Notes: generated by a model not told the origin, from the sequence alone. Numbered from the stretch's first letter, positions 35,620 to 46,581 are shown. The stretch: DNA of 64,000 nucleotides from Marinobacterium_A aestuariivivens (GCF_042661465.1 NZ_JBHSWE010000001.1:1364001-1428000); one strand, 5' to 3'. Translations and numbers: made by a program.

Positions 35620-37209
35620 TCAGTAAATCTCCGTTTTCAGCCCCTTGTACAGACTCACACACATCAGCGTCAGCACCAGAGTGAACGGCAGCCCGGTCGT
35701 GATCGCACCGGCCTGCAGTGCCGTCAGCGCATCGGCGCCGCCACCGATCAGCAGCACGCCGGCGATGATACCCACCAGCGTAGCCCAGAACAGGCGCTGC
35801 AGCATCGGCGCATCGGTCTTGCCGCCGGACGTGATACTGTCGATGACCAGGGATCCGGAGTCGGCCGAGGTGATGAAGAACACCAGAACCAGCATGACGG
35901 CGACGGAAGACATCAGCATGGTCAGCGGCAGGTTCTCGAACATCTGGAACATGGCCAGTGAAACATCGGAGATACCGCCCGCCAGGGCACCGACGCCGGA
36001 CTGTGCCTGCTCGAGGGCGGTGCCACCGAGCACGCCCATCCAGACCACGGTCACCAGGGTCGGGACCAGCAGCACGGCGATCATGAATTCACGCACGGTA
36101 CGACCTTTGGACACCCGCGCAATGAACATGCCAACGAACGGCGACCAGGACACCCACCAGGCCCAGTAGAACACGGTCCAGCCATGGAACCAGGTGCCGT
36201 CTTCACGGCCGACCCAGTTGCTCAGCGGCACGATGTTTTCGGCATAGCTGCCCAGGATGGTGCCCATGGAACGGAAGATCTCCAGAGTGGGCCCCAGAAC
36301 GATGACCAGCGCAATCAGGCCGGCGGCGATGATCATATTGATGTTGCTGAGCAGCTTGACGCCACCATCGAGACCGCGGGCCACCGACAGCAGCGCGACA
36401 CAGGTCACACCGACGATCACGGCGATCTGGGTACTGATGTTGTTCTCGATGCCGAACAGGTAGTTCAGACCGCTGGCAGCCTGCTGAGCGCCAAAACCCA
36501 GCGAGGTTGCCAGTCCAAAGATGGTCGCCAGTACCGCCAGGATGTCGATGACGTGACCGATCGGCCCCCAGCAGCGCTCACCCAGCAACGGATAAAACGC
36601 CGAGCGCACGGTCATCGGCAGACCCTTGTTGTAGCAGAAGAAGGCCAGTGCCAGCGCCACTACACCGTAGATCGCCCAGGGATGCAGGCCCCAGTGAAAC
36701 ATGGTGGCGCCCAGCGCCATCGAAGCGCCTTCAGGCGTCTTCGCGGCAACATTCAGAGGCGTACCGTACCAGTCGGTGTAGTAGGCAACGGGTTCGGCTA
36801 CGCTCCAGAACATCAGCCCAATGCCCATGCCGGCAGCAAACAGCATCGAGAACCACGATACAGTGGAAAATTCCGGCCTGGCGGCGGTGCCACCGAGACG
36901 GACCCGGCCGATCGGCAGAACGATCAGGGCCAGACAGAAAATAACGAAGGCATTGCAGCCAATCATGAATAGCCAGTCGAAGTTTTCGATCGACCAGCTT
37001 CTGGCGCCGGTCATGGCAACCTTGGCTTCAGCGGGGAACAGCAGCGTTCCCATAATGAAAAGAAGAATCAGGCCGGCACTGACGCCGAAGACAGGATTAT
37101 GGATATCCATACCCATAATCTGTACGTTATCTTGACCCAATTCATAGTCCGTGTCGTACTCGTTTCTTGTTACGGCTGTAGCCGTCGCGGTTTCTACACC
37201 AGCGTTCAT
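35620..37209 (-). CDS. BCCT-family betaine/choline/carnitine transporter
   Basis: 529 residues, twelve predicted helices. Family signatures are present: GMGIGLMFWSVAEPVAYY (conserved glycine stretch and aromatic residues), FYWAWWVSWSPFVGMFIARV and FFITSADSGSLVIDSI. BCCT carriers move quaternary ammonium compounds with Na+ or H+. It lacks a long C-terminal osmosensory tail, which suggests nutrient uptake rather than osmotic control. GAGGAGTGCTGC precedes the ATG. With gbcAB and dgcAB in the same window, glycine betaine is the likely substrate, though choline or carnitine cannot be excluded. Confidence 0.92.
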   Translation of the reverse strand: MNAGVETATATAVTRNEYDTDYELGQDNVQIMGMDIHNPVFGVSAGLILLFIMGTLLFPAEAKVAMTGARSWSIENFDWLFMIGCNAFVIFCLALIVLPIGRVRLGGTAARPEFSTVSWFSMLFAAGMGIGLMFWSVAEPVAYYTDWYGTPLNVAAKTPEGASMALGATMFHWGLHPWAIYGVVALALAFFCYNKGLPMTVRSAFYPLLGERCWGPIGHVIDILAVLATIFGLATSLGFGAQQAASGLNYLFGIENNISTQIAVIVGVTCVALLSVARGLDGGVKLLSNINMIIAAGLIALVIVLGPTLEIFRSMGTILGSYAENIVPLSNWVGREDGTWFHGWTVFYWAWWVSWSPFVGMFIARVSKGRTVREFMIAVLLVPTLVTVVWMGVLGGTALEQAQSGVGALAGGISDVSLAMFQMFENLPLTMLMSSVAVMLVLVFFITSADSGSLVIDSITSGGKTDAPMLQRLFWATLVGIIAGVLLIGGGADALTALQAGAITTGLPFTLVLTLMCVSLYKGLKTEIY

Positions 37210-38400
37210 GCAGCACTCCTCACCCGTATCGGGTTGATTGTCCGATCGTCGTTATTGTTATTTTGCGCGGTTTTCGTTCCTGCATGCCGACAACAAAGAC
37301 TTGATATGCATCAATGCAACTGGCAGCAGAAACCTCTCGGCGCAATGGCCAGACAATCTTACAAAGCCCCCCGGAGCCAGTGTTCTGATAACGACACCAA
37401 CATTGCCGAAATGACGCTATGGCGACATTGGAATCCTGATAGCGTCGTTCGTGCCGACTGACAACAGAGTCTTTTCGACCCGCAAACGCGCAACCGGAAC
37501 CGATGGAAGCAACCGGTCGGACAGCCGGACACCGCCTCCTGCTGTCGGCTCACTCCGACGGCCACCGGCGACCGGGAAACCGGGACGACAACGATGGGCG
37601 CACATAGCCGGCAAAACCCGTATTATCAGAAGTCAGACCTCACTACCGGAATATCCGACACCCAAACATAACCCATCACAGAATGCCTATTATCTACACA
37701 AAATTCACCAGCACCAAAATATTAACCCGGCGGATTAATACATGAAGCAGGGATGCTTCACCATTGGCCGCAGGCCAATGCGAACGCCACCAAAGCCAGC
37801 ATGTCCGCGCACCTGCGCCCGCTTTTGTGGCGTGACTGACAAAATAGGCAGGGAACCTATTTGTCAGCCAGGTTAATAGTTGAACACAATAGCCATAAAA
37901 CCTCAAATTTCGGAATTACTGGAAAATATATAGAAACAAAATCCACCGATAAATCATGTTTCAAAATATAAACAAAAGCGCAATCAAACAACTGTTTGAC
38001 AATTTGACTTCCTTTCGATGAATCAGTATCTTCAAGCAGCTTCATGCCACAGTCATAATAAAGTGTCAGAATCTTTTATGACCGGCGAGCTGTAGCGAAG
38101 CATTGCAGGGACAAAAATACCACGGAAGGTAGCACGATGATTGAACGCCCATGCGCCCTTTTTCGGGCCTTTCACAGTGCCGGCAGCAAGACCTCCGCTT
38201 GCCTGCCAGGCAGCGCCCAGCCGTCACTCCCCCCGCTCCCCCTGAAGTTGCATCAGGAATTGCTCGATTAATACGTCAGACCTGATGATTCCAGCCGACT
38301 CTCAAGGCGGACGCCACCAGGCGTAAAAAATAATAACAACCGGCTTATGAAAAAAGCGAGTAAGCCGCAACCCAACATGACCTTTTAAAAGGAAATTGAA
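37210..38400. other. AT-rich intergenic gap with several hairpins
   Basis: About 1.2 kb between the divergent BCCT gene and the 38.4-kb operon. Bases 37600-38130 are far richer in A+T than their surroundings. Three hairpins follow one another: TGAAGCA-GGGA-TGCTTCA (37743), CATTGGCC-GCA-GGCCAATG (37762) and TGACAAAATAGG-CAGGGAA-CCTATTTGTCA (37836). No long coding region is convincing. Promoters for both flanking units must lie here. A 44-codon ORF at 38137 is listed separately. The composition break suggests a junction or insertion site beside the operon. Confidence 0.65.
38137..38271 (+). CDS. Possible small leader ORF upstream of the luxE-like operon
   Basis: 44 codons from ATG 38137 to TAA 38271, preceded by a good ribosome site (GGAAGGTAGCACG). 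The peptide begins MIERPCALFRAFHSAGSKTS and is rich in Pro and Leu, with no known family. It ends 130 nt before the operon. It could be a leader peptide or chance; evidence is the ribosome site alone. Confidence 0.25.
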   Translation: MIERPCALFRAFHSAGSKTSACLPGSAQPSLPPLPLKLHQELLD

Positions 38401-39587
38401 ATGTCGACGCTGCTGCATAAAACCCTGAAGGATAACGGACTGGACCCCTTGAAAGTGGCACTATCGTCGGTATCGGAACTTTATGCGATGCCGGATGAAA
38501 CACTGCTGGATTTCAAATCAGGTCTTATCCGCGAAGCCTTTTCCTTTCACTATGAACGCAACGCCTTTTTCCGTACCGCCTGCGACGACAAGGGCGTGAC
38601 GCCCGATACGATCCAGTCTCCGGCCGATCTGGTCCGAATTCCGCTGATTCCGATCGAGCTGTTCAAGTCCAACGACAGCCACAAGCTGCTTTCGGTCAGT
38701 CTGCGTGACGTCGAACTGGAAATGCGCAGCACCGGTACCTCCGGCATCCCCAGTGTCTCGCGCCGCTGCGCAAACACGGTCGACAATGCAGTGCTGGGGA
38801 TCTACGCCATGTACCGCGAGTTCCTCAAGATATCCAAGGGCGCCGGTCTCTACCTCTGCCCTTCGACCGAGGAAATTCCGGAAATGGGCATGATCAAGGC
38901 GCTCAACATGCTCGCCGGCCTGCTGGATACCCACCGTTTCATGGTCCGTGAGGAGTCGTTCAAGCCCGAAGAGGCGCTGGCGCAGCTCGAGGACTGGAAT
39001 CAGAAGTTCAGCCGTCACCTGATCGGCCCGCCGTTCCTGATCAACCGTTTCATCAGCTACCTCAAGGCCACCGACACCCGCGTCAAGCTCGACAAGAGCA
39101 GTTACATCATCACGCTCGGTGGCTGGAAACGCTTCTCCGGCCAGATGCTGTCGCGCGCGGAGTTCAACCGCGAATGCATGGAGTATCTGGGTGTCGAGGA
39201 GAGCCAGATCCGCGATATCTATGCGCTGGTCGAATCCAACGTCATCGCCATCGACGACGAGCACGGCGTCAAGCACGTCTCCCCTTCATCCACTTCTCGG
39301 TACGCGACCCGAAACAGCTGAACCGCGAGGTCGCGCCGGGCGAGACCGGCCAGTTGGCGATTCTCGACCCCCTCGCCCGCTCCACGCCAGGCTTCATGCT
39401 CACCGAGGATCTGGTACGGCTGCTGCCGGAACCGAGCCGTTCTGGCCGCAGCGGCCAGCGCATGCAGTACGTCATGCGACTGCCCGAGTCGAAGGAATTC
39501 GGCTGCTGCGCGGTGAACCTGGACAAGCGCCTGGAAGACCTGGACTCAGAGCAGGCCGCAAGCGGCAGCTGTCCGGTCGTTGCCTGA
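38401..39587 (+). CDS. LuxE-like acyl-protein synthetase (PaaK superfamily)
   Basis: About 395 residues of the LuxE acyl-protein synthetase family: FHYERNAFFRTACDDKGVTP, LVRIPLIPIELFKSNDSHKL, the adenylation-type loop MRSTGTSGIPSVSRR, LCPSTEEIPEMGMIKALNML and ITLGGWKRFSGQMLSR. LuxE activates fatty acids as acyl-AMP and passes them to a protein thiol. A frame break near 39283-39287 is repaired by one C (VSPFIHFSVRDPKQ), and the C-terminal part ends FGCCAVNLDKRLEDLD. AAAAGGAAATTGAA precedes the ATG. It heads the operon; no luxC-like reductase or luciferase is nearby, so a luminescence role is excluded. Confidence 0.85.
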
Positions 39588-39613
39588 ACGAAGCCAGGAA
39601 AAGAGAAGCCAGC

Positions 39614-39994
39614 ATGTACAACGACATCATCATCGACAACTTTTCCGATCCCGCCCACGTCGGCGATATAGACGAGCCCGATTACGAATACGAAATCGGC
39701 AACCCGGTCTGCGGGGACCGTATCCGCATCCAGATCAGTGCCCACGGCGGCCAGATCGAACATGCGAAGTTTCGCGCCTGGGGCTGTGCCACCTCGGTGG
39801 CGACAGCCAATATCTTCTGTGCCTCGCTCGAGACCCGGCCTCTCGGGCAGCTGGACGATCGTAGCGAAAGCGAGATCGAGGCCATGCTCGGCGAGCTGGA
39901 GCCGTCGCAGCACCACTGTGTCGAGATTCTGCAACAGTTGCACCGGCGTCTGATCGGCCTGGTCGGCGGCGACCGTCGGGAGGCAACGGCATGA
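39614..39994 (+). CDS. IscU/NifU-like iron-sulfur scaffold protein
   Basis: 126 residues with the three scaffold cysteines of IscU in conserved settings: GNPVCGDRIRIQI, AWGCATSVATANIF and HHCVEILQQLH; the Asp after the first Cys (CGD) is kept too. IscU-type proteins assemble Fe-S clusters from sulfur supplied by a cysteine desulfurase. The next gene is such a desulfurase and overlaps it (ATGA). No other isc or suf gene is nearby. Its place inside a lipid-activating operon suggests service to a pathway enzyme or a sulfur relay rather than general cluster assembly (inference). Confidence 0.88.
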   Translation: MYNDIIIDNFSDPAHVGDIDEPDYEYEIGNPVCGDRIRIQISAHGGQIEHAKFRAWGCATSVATANIFCASLETRPLGQLDDRSESEIEAMLGELEPSQHHCVEILQQLHRRLIGLVGGDRREATA

Positions 39995-41171
39995 TCGATG
40001 CTCATCCGATCGAAGGTTACTTCGACTACAACGCCACCACCCCGGTTTCCGAGGCGGTCGCGAAGGCGATGACCGCCGCGCTGCGGCGCTTCGCCAACCC
40101 GTCGGGCCGCACGGTTCCCTCTACCAGCAACCGCGAACTGATGCGCGAGTCCAAGGCCCGGGTCGCCTGCCTGCTGGGCACCGAACCGGAAAAGGTGTTT
40201 TTCACATCCGGCGGCTCGGAGGCCAACAACTGGGCGATCAAGGGCAGCTTGCTGAATCACCTGACCTCGCCCGGCCACATCCTGACCACGGCGATCGAGC
40301 ACCCGTCGGTGCTCGAAACCATCCGCTATTGCGCCCGTCAGTTCGGCTTCGAGGTCACCTGCCTGAAACCGGGAGCGAACGGTGCCGTCAATCCCGATGC
40401 CGTCGCCGATGCCATTCGGCCCGATACCTGCTTGATTTCGATGATGTATGCCAACAACGAAACCGGCGTGATCCAGCCGATGGAGCAGGTAGCCCGACTG
40501 GCCCGGGCCCGCGGCATTCCGTTTCACGTTGACGCGGTCCAGGCCGTCGGCAAGCGGGCACTGAATGTCGAGACACTGGGGGCCGATTTCGTCTCCTTCT
40601 CGGCGCACAAGTTCTACGGTCCCAAGGGAATCGGCGGACTCTATATCCGGGACATCGACAGAATCTCGCCGCTGATCCACGGTGGTGGCCAGGAGATGGC
40701 GATGCGCTCTGGCACCGAGAACCTCGTTGCCATCGCCGGGCTCGGCGAGGCCGCCGACGAATGCCGGCGTGAACTCGACAACTGGGACCGGCACAACCTG
40801 AACTGCAAGCAGCGACTGATACAGCGGCTGTCCAGTGCCGAAATCGAAACGCGGGTCAACGGGGCCAGCGACTACGACGCCGCCATCTCCAATACCGTCA
40901 ACCTGTCGATCCCGGGCATCCGTGGCGAGGCGCTGGCGCTGCTGATGGAGAAAAAGGACGGCATCGTGGTGTCGGTCGGCTCCGCCTGCAGCAACAACAA
41001 GAGCAGACAGCTGTCCCCAGTGCTGCAGGCGATGGGACTGGCCGATGAGGAGATCCAGAGCGCGATCCGGATCAGTTTCGGCCGCTTCACCCGACTGGAC
41101 GATATCGATCGTTTCGTCGTGTCCTGGAGCGCCGCGTGGCGCAGCTCAGGGCCATGGATTTCAGCGGATAG
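39991..41171 (+). CDS. Cysteine desulfurase (NifS/IscS type)
   Basis: About 393 residues, PLP-dependent. Motifs: DYNATTPVSEAV, FTSGGSEANNWAIKG, TTAIEHPSVLE, PLP lysine in SFSAHKFYGPKGIGGLY, GGGQEMAMRSGTEN and the catalytic Cys in VSVGSACSNNKSRQLSPVL. The SSACS-type loop is long, as in class I NifS/IscS. The frame breaks near 41122-41124; one C gives VVSLERRVAQLRAMDFSG and a stop at 41169-41171, a typical NifS C-terminus. It is coupled to the IscU-like gene and followed after 12 nt by the fatty acyl-AMP ligase gene. It may supply persulfide sulfur to the pathway. Confidence 0.92.
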
Positions 41172-41183
41172 GGGACCATCAAG

Positions 41184-42877
41184 ATGAACCAGACTCGCTT
41201 CATGGACGTGTTCGAGCGCCATGTGGCCCGGGATGGCAGCCGTATCGCCTGCGTGTTCCAGCCTCAGGGGCCCGACAGCGCGCTATCGCTGAGCTATGGC
41301 GATTTGCACCGGCGGGTACAGGGCCGGGCCCGGCTGCTGGTCGAGCGGGGCTACGGCGGACAGCCGCTGGCACTGCTGTATCCCGCCGGACTCGACTTCG
41401 TCGTCAACTTCCTCGCCTGCCTGGCCGCCGGCGCCGTGGCGGTGCCGCTGAACCTCAGCCGCAATGCACAGCAGCTCGAACGCACCCTGCGCATCCTCGA
41501 GGACGCGAAAACCCGGGCTATCCTCACCACCGCCCGGGCCCGGGAGCAGCTGTGCGAACAGTTGGCGGAGTTGCCGGAAACCCATCTGGACGATCAGACC
41601 TGGATCGACGAATACCCGACAGGATCGGCCGAAACCGCGCCGTTGCCGTCTCCCGATCCCGACCAGCTGGCGTTCGTGCAGTACACCTCCGGTTCCACCG
41701 GCCAGCCCAAGGGCGTGATGGTAAGCCACGCCAATATCGTCGACAATCAGCTGGCGATTCAGCAGGCCTGTGGCCACCGCGAAGGCCTGATCGCCGGTGG
41801 CTGGCTGCCGCAGTTCCACGATATGGGGCTGATCGGACACCTGCTGCAGCCACTGTTCCTCGGCGGCACCTATGTCTTCATGCCGCCGATGAACTTCGTC
41901 CAGCGCCCGCGCCGCTGGCTGGAGTTGATCTCGCAATACCGCATCCAGAGCTCCGCCGCACCCAATTTCGGCTACGAGCACTGCGTCAAGTTCATCAGCG
42001 ATCGCGAGGACCTGTCGGGACTGGATCTCAGCTGCTGGACGGTGGCGTTGAACGGCTCGGAACCTGTCAGCGCCGACACCATGCAGGCCTTCTCCGACCG
42101 TTTCGGCCCCTGGGTTTCGACCCCGCCGCTTTTTTCCCCTGCTACGGTATGGCGGAAACCACGCTGTTCGTATCCGGAGGACCGGTGGGCAGCGGCGTTC
42201 AGACCCTGACCTTCGCCCCCGCGGCATTCGACAGTGGTCAACTGCAGCCGGCCGACGAGGGACGCCGGGTGGTCAACTGCGGCCATATCACGCCGCGGCT
42301 GGAGGTACGCATCGTCGACCCGGCCAGCGGCCGCCTCGCCGGCGCCGAGCGCATCGGTGAGATCTGGGTCAGCGGCGCCTCGGTTGCCCGGGGCTACCTC
42401 AACAACCCGCAGAGCAACGACGAGCCGTTCGGCGCCCGGCTGTTGCCGGACGACGGCCGCCGCTACTTCAGGACCGGTGATATGGGTTTCGTCCGCGACC
42501 GTATGCTGTACGTCACCGGACGCATCAAGGAGATGCTGATCCTGCGGGGCCGCAACCTCTACCCCTACGATATCGAGCGCTCCTGCAGCAGCCACCCGGA
42601 CGCGGCCGGCAACAACGGCGCCTCGGTCTTTACCGTCGAGCTGAACGGCGAAACCCGCCTGGCAGCCATCGTCGAAATCCGGCGCAACGCCTTTCTCAAC
42701 CGCGACCATGCCGAACTGCGACAGGAACTGCGCGAGGCGGTGATGTCGGCGCATGATGTCGGCCTGGACCGACTGCTGCTGGTGAAGCCCGGCGGCATTC
42801 CGAAAACCACCAGCGGCAAGGTGCGACGTACCGCCTGCCGTGAACTGATCGCCGCCGAACAGGCGCTGCCCGCCTGA
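41184..42877 (+). CDS. Fatty acyl-AMP ligase (FAAL)
   Basis: About 564 residues of the ANL superfamily, FAAL branch: VQYTSGSTGQPKGVMVSHAN (P-loop), WLPQFHDMGLIGHLLQPLFL, PNFGYEHC, CYGMAETTLFV, VNCGHITP and YFRTGDMGFV. FAALs form acyl-AMP and hand the acyl group to an acyl carrier protein, not to CoA; a candidate carrier is encoded 21 nt downstream. The frame breaks near 42113; one G restores FGPWGFDPAAFFPCYG. The conserved Lys lies in GGIPKTTSGKVRRTACREL. It is the probable entry point of fatty acids into the pathway. Confidence 0.92.
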
Positions 42878-42897
42878 CCAGACGAGAGGAAATCGAG

Positions 42898-43170
42898 ATG
42901 ACGGCTGAATTCTGCACAAAAAATCTGGTGGAACAGATCGCCAGCTTTATCGCGGCCAAGACCCCCGAGTTCTCCATCGACGAGCACAGGGACACCTCCT
43001 TCTCGAGCCTGGGGCTGGACTCGGCGGACCATGTCCGCCTGTCGACCCTGGTGGAGGATAGCCTGAGCGTCGAGGTCGACCCGACGCTGGCCTTCGACTA
43101 CCCGACCATCAACGCCCTGGTCGCCTACCTGGAGCAGCATTTCGGCGACACCGCCGGGGAGGCCGGCTGA
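42898..43170 (+). CDS. Acyl carrier protein
   Basis: 90 residues with the four-helix carrier pattern and the phosphopantetheine Ser in SSLGLDSADHVRLSTLVED. Helix 3 region FDYPTINALVAYLEQHF is typical of standalone carriers paired with FAAL or PKS enzymes. It needs the PPTase encoded at 48575-49363 in the same operon. GAGAGGAAATCGAG precedes the ATG. Its stop overlaps the start of the next gene (TGATG), so both are translated in a coupled way. Confidence 0.9.
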   Translation: MTAEFCTKNLVEQIASFIAAKTPEFSIDEHRDTSFSSLGLDSADHVRLSTLVEDSLSVEVDPTLAFDYPTINALVAYLEQHFGDTAGEAG

Positions 43171-44237
43171 TGGCACACTACGACTGCATCGTGATCGGCG
43201 GCGGCCAGTTCGGCCTTCACACCGCGCGCCGGCTGCAACAGGCGGGGCTCGACTACCTGCTGCTGGAACGGGACGGCATCGGCGACGTCTGGCGCAACCG
43301 GCTCGCAGGCATGCAGCTGTTCACCTCGCGCCAGTTCTGCGCCCTGCCCGAGCTGCCGTTCCCCGGAGATCCCGAGGGCTTTCCGACGACGCTGGAAATG
43401 GCCGACTACCTGACCCGCTACGCCAAGCACTTCGATCTCCGGATCCGCGAGCGCACCGGGGTCGCACGTCTCGAGCGGCTCCCGGCCGGCAGCTTCCGGC
43501 TCGTCCTTACCGATGGCACCTCGCTGCACGCCAGCACCGTGGTCAACGCCACCGGCGCCAACCAGGTGCCGCAGGTGCCGGCGTTCAGCGCTCAGCTCGC
43601 CGCGGACGTGCAGCAACTCGACAGCAACCTCGGCTCCACCGACGTCGTCCCCGACGGCAACACCGTGGCGGTCGTCGGCGACGGCGCCAGCGGTCGCCAG
43701 ATCGCGGACCGCCTTGCCGGGCGTTGCAGCGTCCTGCTGGCCACCGGCGCCCGCCGCGGCCTGCCCCCCAACCGGGTGCTCGGGCGGGACATCTTCTGGT
43801 GGCTCGACCGGCTGCGCATCCTCTATGCCGACAAGCACAGCCCGGTGGCGAGAATCCTGAAAAAGCGCAACCCGGTTCCCTGCGGTGATTACAGTAATCG
43901 CCGGCTGCAGGCCCGGGGCGTCGAGGTGCTCGGCCGGGCTCTGGAGTGCTCCGGCCACCGCATCCGCTTCGACGCCGCAGGCTGGCGCAACGTCGATACA
44001 GTGATCTGGGCAACCGGCTACCGCGATCGCACCGACTGGCTGAAGCTGCCCCACTGCATCGATGGCGATAGCTTCGTCGAGGACTACGGCAAGACCCCGG
44101 AACCCGGACTCTTCGTAGTCGGACGCAAATGGCTGAGCTGTCGCGCGTCGGAGCTGGTGATGGGCGTCGAGGCCGACGTGGAGCGGGTGATGGTGCCGCT
44201 GCGGACCTTTTTATCGGCAAAGGAAGAAGCACTTTGA
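43170..44237 (+). CDS. Flavin-dependent oxidoreductase (FMO/CzcO-like)
   Basis: 355 residues with two dinucleotide-binding motifs: FAD IGGGQFGLHTARRLQQAG at the N-terminus and NAD(P)H VVGDGASGRQIADRLAG near residue 170, plus the ATG motif VIWATGYRDRTDW. The pattern is that of single-component flavin monooxygenases and the pyridine-nucleotide oxidoreductases of the CzcO group. It probably oxidises the carrier-bound or free acyl product on N, S or C; the substrate is unknown. It is translationally coupled both to the carrier protein gene and to the pump gene behind it. Confidence 0.82.
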   Translation: MAHYDCIVIGGGQFGLHTARRLQQAGLDYLLLERDGIGDVWRNRLAGMQLFTSRQFCALPELPFPGDPEGFPTTLEMADYLTRYAKHFDLRIRERTGVARLERLPAGSFRLVLTDGTSLHASTVVNATGANQVPQVPAFSAQLAADVQQLDSNLGSTDVVPDGNTVAVVGDGASGRQIADRLAGRCSVLLATGARRGLPPNRVLGRDIFWWLDRLRILYADKHSPVARILKKRNPVPCGDYSNRRLQARGVEVLGRALECSGHRIRFDAAGWRNVDTVIWATGYRDRTDWLKLPHCIDGDSFVEDYGKTPEPGLFVVGRKWLSCRASELVMGVEADVERVMVPLRTFLSAKEEAL

Positions 44238-46581
44238 ACAGAGGCGCAAAGACCGACTGGATCATCCGCTCCGGCGCCAGTCGCTGGCTGCTGGCTCTGA
44301 TGCTGCTACTGACGCTGGCGTCGGCGGCCGGGTTGACACGGATGGGACTGGCCAGCGACTACCGCATTTTCTTCGATGACGACGACCGCGACCTGCTGCG
44401 TCTGGAGCAGATGCAGGACACCTACAGCACCACCGACAACGTCTTCATCATGATCGAGCCGGCAGATGAGAGCGTCTACAACGCACGCACCCTCGGCCTG
44501 GTGCACGGGCTGACGCAGGCGTTGTGGCGCCTGCCCCACACCTCCCGCGTCGACTCGCTGACCAACTACCCCTACAGCTCGGCCGACGGCGACGACATCC
44601 TGATCGAGGAGTTCGTCTACGAACCCGACGAGATAACCCGGCAACGGATCGCCTATATCGAGGCCGCCGCCAGCCAGGAGCGGGACCTGGTCGGCAGTCT
44701 GGTCAGTGCAGACGGCCGCTACACCGCGATCAACGTCACCCTCCGGTTGCCGGGACTCGACAACAAGGCCGAAGTGCTGGCCGTCACCGGCGGCGTCGAT
44801 GAGCTGCTGCGGTCATTCGAGGCGGACTATCCCGGCTACCGCTTCTCGGTCACCGGCGTAGTGGAAATGAACGGCGCCTTCTTCCGGCAGCGAAAAAGGA
44901 CTTCGTCACGCTGATTCCGCTGATGATCCTGTTCGTGCTGATCAGCGCCGGCCTGATCCTCGGGTCGCCGGCCGCCGGCGGCGCCATCCTGGCGATCGTG
45001 GTGCTGGCCCTGCTCGGCTCCCTGGGCCTCGCGGGCTGGCTCGGCATCCAGCTATCGGCACCGTCGGTGTCGGCACCGATCATCATGTTCACCGTGATCG
45101 TCGCGTCGGCCATCCACATCCTCAGCTATATTCAGCGCCAGGTCCGCGCCGGCGCTCCCCGCGAGGAGGCGGTACTGCAGTCCTACCGGCGCAATCTCAA
45201 GCCCATCGCGGTGAGCCATATCACGACCATCATCGGCTTCCTGGCGATGAATTTCAGCGACTCGCCGCCGTTCCGCGATCTCGGCAATATCGTCGCGCTC
45301 GGGGTGCTGTTTTCGCTGCTGCTGTCGCTGACGGTGCTGCCGCAACTGCTGCTTCGGATCCGCATTTCGTCACGGCCCACCAGCGCCAACCGGCTGCTCG
45401 AACGCATGACGCCGCTGTCGGACTGGGTGATCGCGCGCCGGCAGCCGATCCTGTGGCTGATGTTTCCGCTGTCACTGGGTATCGCGGCGCTCAGCCCGTT
45501 GAACCAGCTCAACGACGACCTGATCCGCTACTTCGACGAGTCGCAGGCGTTTCGTACCGACGCCGAGCGTATCGACGAGCACTTTTCCGGCATTTACACC
45601 ATCGACTATTCGCTGTCGAGCGGGCAGCAGAACGGCATGTTTCAGCCGGCGTTTCTGCAGTTCCTGGACAACTTCGAGGCCTGGCTGCTGCAACAGCCCG
45701 AGGTGGTCACGACCGCCAGCCCGCTGCACCGGATCAAGGACCTCAACAGGCTGATGAACGGCGACGACGCGGCCTTTTACCGGCTGCCCGGCGATGCCAC
45801 CGTCGCGGCGCAGCAGTTCCTGCTGTACGAGATGTCGCTGCCGTTCGGACGCGACGTGACCCACCAGGTCAGCTTTGACAAGTCGTCGGCGAAGCTGACC
45901 GCACGGCTGAAAAACCAGAGCTCCGTGGGGCTGATCGCGTTCGAGGAGCGGGCCGAACAGTGGCTGCGACAGCACCGGCCGCAGACCATCGAGGTTTATC
46001 ACAGCAGCCCAGCGGCCATCTTCTCGCATATCGGCCAGTCCAACATCGTCAGCCTGCTCGAGGGCGCCTCGCTGGCGTTCCTGGTGATTTCGCTGACGCT
46101 GATGCTGCTGTTCCGTTCACCCCGCATCGGCCTGCTGAGCCTGATTCCGAACCTGTTGCCGATCGCCGCCGCCTTCGGTTTCTGGTCTCTCGTCAACGGC
46201 CAGATATCGATGGGACTGGCCGGCGTGTCGGCCATGGCGATCGGCATCATCGTCGACGACACGGTGCACTTCCTCTACCAGTACGTCGATGGCCTTAAAC
46301 GGGGCCTCAGCCCCGAAGACAGCGTACGCGAGACTTTCGGCAAGACCATGGGCGGCATCCTGATCAGCTCGTTGTTGCTGGTCGTCGGCTTCCTGCTGCT
46401 GTCGACCTCCGCCTTCGAGAAAAACGCCCAGATGGGCATGCTCACCAGTATCACCATCGTGCTGGCACTGCTGTTCGATCTGATACTGCTGCCGGCGCTG
46501 GTACTGACCGGCATACGCCGCGTGCCGGCGGCGACGACCCGGCACTTCCGCACCGACAAGGAGTTCAACAATGCGAACTGA
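44234..46581 (+). CDS. MMPL/RND-family exporter
   Basis: About 782 residues in two repeated halves, each with one helix, a large periplasmic domain and five further helices (WLLALMLLLTLASAAGL; LIPLMILFVLISAGLILGSP; ASLAFLVISLTLMLLF; GLAGVSAMAIGIIVDDTVHF). The GxxxD-type residues in helix 4 (GIIVDDTVHFLY) fit proton-driven transport. A probable TTG start at 44234 overlaps the previous stop and follows AAGGAAGAAGCAC. The break in the A run near 44891-44895 is repaired by one A (RKKDFVTLIPLM). Pumps of this family export lipids and lipid-like molecules, fitting the FAAL pathway upstream. Confidence 0.9.

Noticed and set aside
37694..38045. Two overlapping 62-70 codon minus-strand ORFs in the AT-rich gap
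   Set aside because: They overlap hairpins and each other, have no ribosome site, and show no conserved pattern.
38401..39587. Luminescence (lux) operon
   Set aside because: Only a LuxE-like gene is present; luxA, luxB, luxC and luxD homologues are absent and the neighbours belong to carrier-protein chemistry.
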